From positions 1 through 64,000 of the forward strand of contig JAIQDT010014343.1 of the NCBI GenBank assembly GCA_021521415.1: DNA of 64,000 bases, read 5' to 3'. The notes below the pieces were generated by a model that searched no databases, was not told where the DNA came from, and saw only the letters and a list, made by a program, of their open reading frames with translations. The position numbers were made by a program, and so were the translations under genes. Below, piece after piece: positions 45,933 to 55,330 of the stretch; position 1 is the stretch's first letter; the number at the start of each line of letters is the position of its first letter. The stretch is from Bidens hawaiensis. Taxonomy: Eukaryota; Streptophyta; Magnoliopsida; Asterales; Asteraceae.

Positions 45933-46274
45933 TGTCACACCCCGACTAGGGGACTGGACGTGACGATTGAATACCAACCAAAACACAGCGGAAATAGGGT
46001 AACTAATTTATATTAAGACAGTAGGTCAATGTTACAATCAAATGTAAAGTACAACTACAAACTATAAGTTTAACTACCATCTAATTAGAAGATATGCTCT
46101 ACAATCCATCATGGTGTCTTTAGGTTAATCTCTACGGTTTGATGTAAGTCTTCTAGAGGGTCTTCTATCTCCAAACAAGCTCATCTAATTATCTATATAT
46201 TCCACATCTTGAAAAGAGGTACCTAAACACATGCTTAAAATAATTGGGTCAACTAAAAAGTTGGTGAGTTCATG
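45933..46274 (-). repeat. Third copy of the LTR 3' end, loop of the inverted repeat
   Basis: Starts TGTCACACCCCGACTAGGGG and follows 45218-45560 closely for 342 bp. It occupies most of the spacer between the inverted arms. Confidence 0.82.
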
Positions 46275-46343
46275 AGTTTAAGTTATGAAAACATTTAAAT
46301 TAAAAATGATCTAAATAGTATGGTGCACATTAAGCAAGTTCAC

Positions 46344-46720
46344 AATCAAACCTGCATCCACCACCCGTGAACATCTAAAATAAATATCCCTTACCCATAC
46401 CCCTTATTGTTATGGGTCAAATTACACTTATGTCTGCCCAACATAAGTTACAAATGGCGTGGATATATGTAACAAGATATACATTTTATCATTCAGCGGA
46501 TGGTCGTCCCATGATGTAGGCCCACTGTGTGCGGGGTCTCCCAGATAGTACTACCCATATATCTCGTGGCTCCTTTCGAAGTTAATGATTGTGCTACAAA
46601 GTCGGGGATTGTTTAAGGCAGCTAAATTGTCTTGATTAATAATACACCAATAAGTTTAAAAACATATAGAAGCATGTATCCACCCAAAAATTTAAGAAAA
46701 AGGGTAGTGCATGAACTCAC
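46344..46720 (-). repeat. Right arm of large inverted repeat
   Basis: Reverse complement of 45551-45928. Transcription through both arms would give a long double-stranded RNA with a loop of about 415 nt. Confidence 0.88.
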
Positions 46721-48425
46721 CTGGTCTATGCGTGGAGACAAATATCAAAGAAACCTTGTATGCTATGCCGCATATGGCTCCCAATGATACACATCCCTAA
46801 ATACATATAATATGTCACTAAAAGTAATATGTGTGATATTATATGTGCCGGTGACCTAAATCGTAGTTGAGGTGTCTTCATTATGTCAAGATTTATAATA
46901 AAGTTTCTTTATTTAGAAAGTTGTGGATTTGTCTTGCGAATTTATTCGAATAAAAGAAAATATGGTTTATATTAAAATAAGGTTTCCTATATAATGATTT
47001 ATGTAAAAATAGTTAGGATTAAATAATATGCAAAATTTAAAAGTATGACCCAATGTTATCGGTTTCTATAAATTTGTCGTTTTAGACGCGTAATCACAAT
47101 TCTAAAGCGTAGATCATCATTTTATACTTGAAATGATATTTTGAATTTTATGTTACTGGAAAAGCATAAGGTTTTTGTAAAAACAAAATAAAATAAAATA
47201 AAATAAAAAAGTAAGTTTAGAAACTATCTTTTTTGACTGTTTTACGTTAATTAATTGGGTAAAAGTGTAAGGACAAGTTAAAGGTTATATTTCTCAATTT
47301 TTCATACAATTTAAATGTTGGAAAATCTTCAAAAATATAGTTTTTTATATTTTAAGAATTTTGGTTTGGTTATCCTATATTTGATATTTAATGCATTTTA
47401 ATCACTATGGTAACGGTTATAAAAATAATAGATAACAACTTGAGTGACTTTTATGATTATATTTAGGTAAAATACTCTCAAATAAGGTATATAAAAATAT
47501 GGTCCGAAAAATATATGGTTTGGATCAGTTTCGGGTCTTATAGTGTAAACATTCAGTTTAATCGCGTGATTAACCCTTACGTCAAACAATGTGATTTTTA
47601 TTCCAGATTCTTAGTCTATACATATAGTTCCTGGAAAATATTACTATTGGATCTTTTTAAACGATTATCATGGTTGTAGCTTGTACGTGCTTTTAATCGT
47701 GCTTGTTGCCGTAGATAGCTCGTAGAAAGAAGGTTATTTTTCATATTGATTTATTTAAAAAGAAGTTTTACTATAAACGTTGGTTTTATTATTTCTTGGA
47801 AAAATTTACACGATTTTGATTTAGGCGATATCTTTAACGTGCAACTTTACAGTTTTTAATTATGATTATAATCTTGTGTGTATGTTTCTAAATCATTTAT
47901 CTTTTAGAATAGGTTATTTAGGTATTATAAACCAGTCAAAATAACTATTTTTGAAGCATTGTATATATATGATATCGTGGGTGCCTATAGTGTGTGTAAA
48001 ATGAAGTTTTTAAGTAGAGTAAACGAGTGAACAGGTTAGGATCAGTACCTACTTCCGGAGATAATTCAAGAAAGGTTAACATAGGAGACTCCAAAGAGGC
48101 CCAAAGCTTTTGTGGAAATTTTTGAGCCTGATAGGGTAGAGAGTTTGGTACAAATCCTGGTGAAAAAAAAAAGATGCTAAGCGAGAGAACAATGATTTTG
48201 ACAACGGTTTGGGATTACCTTAATGGAGACAAACCTGGGTTGCTTTGAGACTTTGTTTTGGTCGATTATAGCATATGTGGGTTGAGTTTTGGGTTGGAAC
48301 AAAACAGACTAGGGGAGTTTTTGAGAGGGATGAAAGAGCTTCAACTTGTCATGGATTTTATAGAAAATTTCATATAGATGCAAAGTCTTTTCTTGAAAGG
48401 TAATTGGAGAGGGAAATATTGTTTC
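46721..48425. other. AT-rich anonymous sequence
   Basis: No ORF above about 60 codons and no recognised domain. The style (GACGCGTAATCACAATT, repeated TTTT/AAAA stretches) resembles the first half of a gypsy LTR, perhaps belonging to the LTR ends at 45.0-46.3 kb. The last 390 bp, next to the solo LTR, are less AT-rich and continue after it at 50546. Confidence 0.4.
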
Positions 48426-49020
48426 CTGCATGTAACATCCCGTTTTTCGGGTTCCGGTTAAGAAATGGAATATGGGTTATTATGAGTCGGGCTAGTGTTG
48501 GGTTAAATGGATATGGGTTATGGACTTGGGTTATGAAAGAGGGGAAAAGACCATGGGCTTAAGCCCATGATCCATAATTATATAAACCTTTAATACCCAT
48601 TTAATTTCATTTCACACATATTCCATACACCTCCTAAAACACACACTTAAGCTTTCTCTCTAGTTCTTCCTTTCTCTAAGCCGAAACCAAGAAGGAAAAC
48701 CAATTCCGATCCAAGGTAATACTAGTATGATGTTTTATTAACTTAAACTCGTTAGATTTAGTCACAAAACGTCGAGCCGACACCGTTACATCGTTAAAGT
48801 CACGAGATTCTGGTGGAATCGGGTATAAACCGAACCTAAGGGGATCACCCTAGCTCAGATCTGGGTCGAACGTGACGAAAAACGATGAAAAACGGTGTAA
48901 AACGGTGAAAATACGTTTTTCCGGTGAGTTTTGCGGTATTCCAGCAATGGCGGCGCCGGAAAAGTTAGGTACGAGGTTAAGGTGTCAGAGAATGTTTCTG
49001 ACATTCTCTGACCTAACCCT

Positions 49021-49290
49021 AATTCGTTAGCAAAAAAATAGCGAACTAGCCTGTAATTCGTTAAGGAAATAAGGACGAACTAGCTCATTCGTTAAGGCCA
49101 TTCATTAAGAGGGAGGACGAATGAACCCCAGTCGTTATAGGGTTCATTCGTTGGCCATATCAGTTCGTCTTGGAGGTCAATTCGTTATGCAGATCAGTTC
49201 GTTAAATGGGTTAATTCGCTACAATAGTCAGTTCGTTATGGGGGCTCATTCGTTAAGAATCCCCATTCGTTAAGAACTGAATAATGAACT
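49021..49290. repeat. TTCGTTA array in solo LTR
   Basis: About a dozen TTCGTTA-like copies (four exact CATTCGTT) spaced 15-30 bp apart, mostly in one orientation. The motif is the same as in copia element B, though the LTR is of a different superfamily. Confidence 0.8.
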
Positions 49291-49386
49291 GGATGTTTGG
49301 AAGAATGACATAACAGTCCCTGGACTTATAAAAGAATTATTTAATTGCAAAGAAGCCCTTGAACTTTAAGTTAGCAAATTAATCAG

Positions 49387-49480
49387 CTCGACCCCAGCCA
49401 GGGGCTCTGCCCCTTGGACCCTGCTAGGGGCCGCCGCCCCTTGACCCCGCTGCCAGGGGCGCTGCCCCCGGACCCTCGTT
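49387..49480. repeat. GC-rich GGGGC/GCCCC repeat in solo LTR
   Basis: Three to four units of about 30 bp, each with AGGGGC...GCCCC inverted symmetry, in an otherwise AT-rich LTR. Confidence 0.75.
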
Positions 49481-49940
49481 CGTTGAGGGTTATAATTAGA
49501 CTATAAACACGAGATGAGTAGTGATAGTTAATTAATGCATGTAATTATTATACAATTAGCCGTGCCCAACTGAAGAAATGAATAACTATTAACGATGAAC
49601 GTAACCGAATTCATGTGAGTTTCTAGCCTCTTTCCTTGTTATGTTTCTGGGGCTGTGTGCATACTCGATTTGATTAGTTAATACACTTACCTTAAGTGGT
49701 AAGTGTATGCCTTATATGATTATGTATAAATGATTGCTTGTCGGTACATGAACGATCTTTAGATATTGCATGTACCATCGGGTGATAGTTGAAGATATGA
49801 ATGCTATGTATATAAGGTATAAATGATTGCTTGTCGATACGTGAACGATCTTCGGATATCGCACGTACTATCAAGGTATAATGTTATGTATAATGTGCGA
49901 ATGATATGTATGCATGTTATGAATGAATGTAAGAGATAGT

Positions 49941-50116
49941 CAGGTACAGGGAAAAGGGACTGAGCCCTAATAATACTCAAGGTAGACAGGGACCGGACCC
50001 TAATAATATCCGAGGCAGAAAAGGGACCGAGCCCTTTATAGATCTCGAGGCAGAAAGGGACTGAGCCCTAATAATACTCAAGGCAGAAAGAGGGACCGGA
50101 CTCTAATAATATCCGA
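49941..50116 (+). repeat. ~37-bp tandem repeat in solo LTR
   Basis: About five units with the core GGGACCGAGCCCTAATAAT and an AGGCAGAAAG link. Comparable in place to the tandem block of LTR D. Confidence 0.8.
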
Positions 50117-50550
50117 GGTAGAATAGAATAATGTAAAGTAGAATTTAGAATAAAGTATGAAGGTAAGTATTCATATTATGAACGAATTATGAAAGTATAA
50201 AGTACGTATGGAAGTACGTAGTTATGAATGTATTGAATGTTGTATGATTAACTAGAACTCACTCAGCATAGCTGACTTTTAGTATGCACGCAGGCTAATC
50301 GTCTGAAGCCGTTGACTTGAGGAAGACACATGGCAGGATCCGAAGAGGCTGGCATCTGGAGATGTGTCGTGATGTTTGAAATACTATGTTTTATGTTATG
50401 TTTTTGAAAGACAAGTTATGGATGTTTGTAACGAATGGTTGACTTTTATATTATTCCGTAAAAGTTTTTATTAACTCTGATATTTAGAACCTCGTTTATG
50501 AGTAAATCCAACACTAAAGTGAGGCACTAGTAACGGGGCCTTACACTGCA

Positions 50551-51471
50551 ACTAAATCTAGACCCAAGGATATAGGGTTTCACTTTGGGAAGATATGTTT
50601 ATTATTTTGGTAAGATTTGAAAGTCATTTAACTTTAGTAAAGATCTTTGGAGAGAATGCATGATGAAAGAAAAATAAAAAATTCGTATATAGAGGGTGGT
50701 GGACGATTTAAAAGAGGGAGTAGATAGGATGTGATCTTGTAAATTGATTTTGTGGATTTCAGTGGGTTTTGGTTTTTTGGGTGGTAGAGGTCAACGTATA
50801 TTGTGGGTTAAATATGGATTCTTATGGTTAAAATTAGTAAAGCATGTTAGTGGTAAACTAAGTTTTAAAAGTTGAATTTCAAAGTTTATAGATAATTAAA
50901 ACATATGTGTGAAGCTGGAGAAGAGAGCAACGGAATTTGGGAGAAGGAAATGAATATTGTTAGTTTGTCGCTTAATGCAAATAATGTTATGAATTAGTGT
51001 GTGTATGTGTATCTAGAAGTAAATTGTTGTCACATATTATATAAGATGATCTATAAATTAATATCTAGTAATTATCTATGGGTATATATAGATAATATAT
51101 TATGTACAGTGTATGTGAATCTTTATAAGTGTCAAATAATATACGTATGTATAAACTACTAATTGGCTTACTAAACCATAAGGTATTAGTTTACAGAAAT
51201 TAGTTATGCATCATAATTCTTACTTATATGTAATACTTCATGTAATTGTAATAAATATATATTCTTATTGGTGTTAGTTATAATTGAATTTTGTGGGTTT
51301 GGTGAATTGGGGCATGCGAAATGATATATAGTTGTGTCATCTCAAATGGTTCTAGCCCGTTATGTATTTTTAACACGTATCAAATCTTATGCCACACTAT
51401 CATTTTTTTGTTCAAGTCTTAAGTATATGGATTGTAATTAAGTAAAAAAAAATTGGTCCTAAAATTGTGGG
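50551..51471. other. Anonymous sequence beyond solo LTR
   Basis: AT-rich, stops in all frames. Joined to 48037-48425 before the solo LTR inserted. Nothing recognisable. Confidence 0.4.
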
Positions 51472-52844
51472 TGTTACAAAGTGCGATGGGCGCAATGTGG
51501 CGCACTTTTCACTTCACATTGCCGCTTGAGAGCCCCCAACGCGATACGCGACGGATTTAGATTATTCTCGTCGTAATACGCGATGACGTGTAATTATCAA
51601 GAATATTTTGTTGCTCATCGCGCTACACGATAGCCTCCCACTAGACCCATCACGATACACGACATGGAGGCTACGCAGCCGTGACACGTTGCCTGCCACA
51701 TGGTCTAGCTAGTGCTGACTCGACAGAGCTATAGGCTCGTCGCGATACGCGTTGGTCTTTGTTTTTGTCCATCGTGATACACGACCATTTCCAAAATCAG
51801 CTATAAATATGGAGGAATCAGACCTCCATTTCTCGTTCAAAATATCATTCTCTCTCGATTATCTTATATTAAGAAGTTGGTATAATACCCGAGCAGTCGT
51901 AACGATACCCTCTCTGATCAAATAAACTTTTTATACACGAATACGAAAGCTCTGCTTGTACAAGGTAATACATTGTGTTATCATGTAAAGTTTCTAATCT
52001 CGTGATTATCATTATAATTATTTGGTTTATACTAATTTAGATATGCTACATTATGTTTAATCTATGTGCTTATTACCAGGAAGCTCTTTAATTATAAACT
52101 TACAAGATGAGACATTCGAGTTTTTATACAACTCACATTTGCGTGAGACAACTGGTTTTCCAATAATGTCGTGATGATCTTTAAACCTATTAAACTCATG
52201 ACAGGTAATCTAAATGCCTTCAAAATATTTTCAAAGTGTTTTAAGTACATTACAATGATTAAGACTCTGTACACTTATGGGATAATTACTACTGTATTGT
52301 GGGGTTTTGTATACAAGGCTTGCCTACTGGGCTATTACACATTACTTATTGGACAAGTGTTAGCCAATAAGTAATATAACCACAGTTACAGATAAGGTCG
52401 AGTGACAAGTGTCTTTCCGTAATTTGTAAGCCAGAAGATGTAAAAACATCTTAATGATGTAACTGTAAAATGTGTCATTAATAAATAAATGTACTCACCA
52501 GTATTTCCCGTTGATCAAATATTTTTAAACATGTTTCAGGTGACTTGTTAGATACAAAGGAATTATGCCTGCGAGCTTTCAGCTTAAATAAGTGGCTTGT
52601 CACCAGAATTGCGAAACGTGTTTTGTAAATTAGGATTTAACCCTATATAACTTATGTTTATATAAAAATGGGTTTTATTACCAGTTTATGAAATAAGAAT
52701 CATTGTGTTTTTATTACTCTGATCATTTTTTCTAACTACGGTTCTAATGAAATATTCCGATGTAGTTTATTTTAATAAATACCGATACCACCATTCGATG
52801 TTTACGGGTTCCCTCCTGGGGTATAGGGTTCGGGGGCTGTGACA
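51472..52844 (+). repeat. Gypsy LTR with CGCGATACGCG array
   Basis: Right end CGGGGGCTGTGACA at 52831-52844 abuts integrase E. TGTTACA at 51472 is a possible start. Between 51480 and 51790 there are repeated GCGATACGCG, GTGATACACG and CGCGATACGCGT boxes, then TATAAATA at 51802-51809. No primer site follows, so it is either solo or the 3' LTR of the block. Confidence 0.6.
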
Positions 52845-53191
52845 TAATGACTTATGATGAACGTCTAAGTAACTTTTCTGTCTATCTCTGGCGATCTTAA
52901 GTCGTTCATGAATTTGTAATACTTTTTATGTCGTCATTTGGACGATCTATAGTCTAGACATTTGATTATCTCCTATTTCAAACCATCATACATGCGTTCG
53001 ACACTTTCACCCATATAATGCTTCAAACAGTGAGGCATGAATACTTGTTTGATAACTATTATTGTATGAGAATTCCATTAGAGGGAGATGGTCGTTCTAA
53101 CTGCCTCCTAAGTCTGTCACACATTATCAGAGCATATTCTCTAACGTTTGAATTGTTCTTTCATCCTGTACATCAGTTAAGATTCAACTGG
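52845..53191 (-). pseudogene. Gypsy element E integrase, middle fragment
   Basis: Minus-strand pieces, with stops: DERTIQTLEN, HLPLMEFSYNNSYQTSIHAS, LFEALYG, and QIHERLKIARDRQKSYLDVHHKSL. This is the end of the integrase core and the linker before the C-terminal module. It continues upstream at 55017 and downstream at 44758. Confidence 0.88.
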
Positions 53192-55016
53192 TGTGGCACC
53201 CCACATTTTCATGTTAACATTATTAACCCCAAACTCGGTTATCTTACACATAATGCATAACATTTATACGAGTCAGTAACGAGTTACACACATGAGTCTG
53301 TCAGTACGCGTTGGTGATAAATTTCGAACCCAAAAGCAATTACATTATAAACGATTACAAATGCGTATTAGTTGATTAGTTGATAAATGTTTACGTGTGC
53401 ATACTTGGTTACAAAAGCATAGGTTAAAACTGATTCGGGGAGTTATATTCTGGTCTATCTTTCCGACACCATAACTCCCTAATTACATAACCAAATTGGT
53501 TGGTTTCACTTCTGAAATTTTTTATTATGAGTTTAGAAGAAAACCCAATTAGATTTTCATAATTTGGATAAAAGTGTTAAGAGAAGCATGAAACTATTTT
53601 TTGTTGCGCAATCTGCTGAACTGTTGGTACCTATCTGTATTGTTTGAATTGTTGTGAGTTTTGTGTGCATGGGAAAAATATAATAAAACTTGTTTGAGAA
53701 ACCTAATTCATATATACTACTGTGGTAAATTCTATAGAATTTATTTCTAAGTTTTGCTTAGTGAATAAAATTCGTTTGTACATGCTATAATCTGTCTTGT
53801 TACTGCTTGATCAGAATTTGAATTATATGACAATTGCTTGATGCTTTGCTCCCGATGTGACATAGGATGCATGCTAGAACAACCTAAAACTATTAACGTT
53901 GATTGTAATCACCAATGAGTCATCGGGTCAAGTTTGTGTTTATGTGTGAGTCCATAGGTCTGAAAGTCATGTGTTGTTGAACACACTCTCATCACTTAAA
54001 CACTTGTACTAGGTAACAGTTAGCGAGTCAAGTGCATTCTTTTGGTTTTGAGAAAGCTCATTTACGCGTGACACCAGGTGAGTTCATACTTTTTCCTAAT
54101 TGTTTTCTAGAGAGAAAACACGAAACTATTTTCGTTACTGGTTTTCTGGACTGGAAACACAACACATTTGCTTATACTTGTTTTCAGGGAGAAAACACAA
54201 ACTACTTTCTGATACATGTTTTCGGGGAGAAAACACAATCTTACTTATATACAGGGTTTCTAGAGGAAAACACAGCGACTCGTTTTAGATTTTTCATAAA
54301 ATCTTATAGGTTACAAGTTTATACTAGATGCCTTTATATCACTTAAAGTCCTTACATTACTTTGAACCAATAGGATGGGATCGCGGGGTTATATTGAGTA
54401 GTAGTACTGGGTTTGACAAACCCCACTCGGGCTAGTCGCGCTAGCACGGCTGTGATGTCGTTAAATGAGTGTTGTATTTACCTAACTTTTATACGCCAGT
54501 GTTGGTGATATACCTGGTAAGAAGGCATACATACAGTCAGCTTCGGTTCAACCGTCTAGTAACTTGTAAATGGGTTAGCTACCCTGATATATTTTGAAAT
54601 GTGCTAAATCTACTTATACGTATTACATTTATCATTTTCTTTGTTATAACTTATGAACTCACCAACCATATGTTGACACTTGAGTATTGATACTTGCCCA
54701 GGTCGCTAGGTAGTGCTAGGGAGCACTCAACACGCTTGCTTGGAGTTTTCATTATTGCATGAACTTGTATTTCAGATTGTTTTACAGTTGATTGGTTGTG
54801 CATGATTAAGCATGTGGTTACTATTTTCAACCGTTTTCCTTCACGCTTCCGCAACACTTTTAAATTGTTTGGTTTGGATTTTGTTTATTTGAACGAGACT
54901 TAAATATATGTTTTGAATATTTTAATTTGGTTGTTTGGTATAACGAATGAGCTAGATCCTAGCATGTCACACGCCTCACGGTAAAACTCCGTTAGTCGAA
55001 ATTTGAGGGTGTGACA
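53192..55016 (+). repeat. Solo gypsy LTR inside integrase E
   Basis: Starts TGTGGCACCCC and ends GAGGGTGTGACA. The flanks are adjacent integrase residues (LGT on one side, the codons before TDVQ on the other). Bordering pentamers ACTGG and ATTAG match at three positions and differ by two transitions, as an old duplication would. Same family as 42142-44613 by its shared 3' half. Contains the GTTTTC/GAAAAC repeats at 54100-54285. Confidence 0.85.
54100..54285. repeat. Tandem hairpin units GTTTTC...GAAAAC in solo LTR
   Basis: Four to five units about 45 bp apart, each with GTTTTC, four to eight bases, then GAAAACAC. Each unit can fold on itself. Confidence 0.8.
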
Positions 55017-55120
55017 ATTAGGTACCTAGAGCACTTCGGAAAAATTCTAAAAATGAGACGTAAATCTGTTGTCTCAATCGGATATGATTGATAGTGACAC
55101 ACCATGGAAAATACGATGTT
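55017..55120 (-). pseudogene. Gypsy element E integrase core fragment
   Basis: The minus strand reads HGVSLSIISD, a stop, DNRFTSHF, a stop, and in a shifted frame EVLGT. This is the second catalytic Asp region of a gypsy integrase. Similarity ends near 55120, so the N-terminal two thirds of E are missing. Confidence 0.85.
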
Positions 55121-55138
55121 ATTCAAGTCTATACTCGT

Positions 55139-55330
55139 TTAGTTCTCGGAAAGTTTTAAGTTTCCATGAAATTGGGGTTTCCGGGAAATTTGAGTTCCTG
55201 GCAACCCTGAGTTTCCGGGAGAGTAGTTTTAGGAAAAGGAGTTTCCAGGATTTAAGTGGGTTTTCTGAATTTTGGAGTTTTCGGAATTTATTTCTTGACA
55301 TTTTAGTTCTCGGTAATTAGTGAGTTTTTG
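55139..55330 (+). repeat. GAGTTTCCGG/GTTCTCGG repeat array
   Basis: About ten boxes of the type AGTTTCCGGGA, AGTTCCTGG, AGTTTTCGGAA and AGTTCTCGGTAA at 15-25 bp spacing. Closest to the CCGAGAAC motif of element C, but in the opposite orientation and not linked to any recognised ORF. Confidence 0.65.

Larger units (their letters stand above)
48431..50545 (+). repeat. Solo gypsy LTR with perfect target duplication
   Basis: Starts TGTAACATCCCG and ends GGGGCCTTACA. CTGCA at 48426-48430 is repeated at 50546-50550, and no primer site follows, so this is a solo LTR left by LTR-LTR recombination. TATATAAACC at about 48578 is a likely TATA box on the plus strand. It contains a TTCGTTA array (49021-49290), a GC-rich block (49387-49480), an 80-bp direct duplication (about 49728 and 49817) and a tandem repeat at 49941-50116. 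Confidence 0.93.
44759..52844. mobile_element. 8.1-kb block inserted into gypsy integrase E
   Basis: The flanks are consecutive integrase codons and the bordering pentamers are TAAAG (44754-44758) and TAATG (52845-52849), a 4/5 target duplication. The left end TATAACAACCC is one change from a TGTAACA LTR start and the right end is CTGTGACA. The block is a mosaic: TATAAATA-bearing LTR-like sequence (44759-45016), tandem LTR ends, an inverted repeat, a solo LTR and another LTR. Whether one or several insertions built it cannot be told by reading. Confidence 0.6.

Noticed and set aside
48037..48425. Exon-like stretch, continuing at 50551
   Set aside because: Short readable peptides but several stops in each frame and no domain recognised.
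53018..53260. 80-codon plus-strand ORF
   Set aside because: Antisense shadow of the gypsy integrase E fragment.
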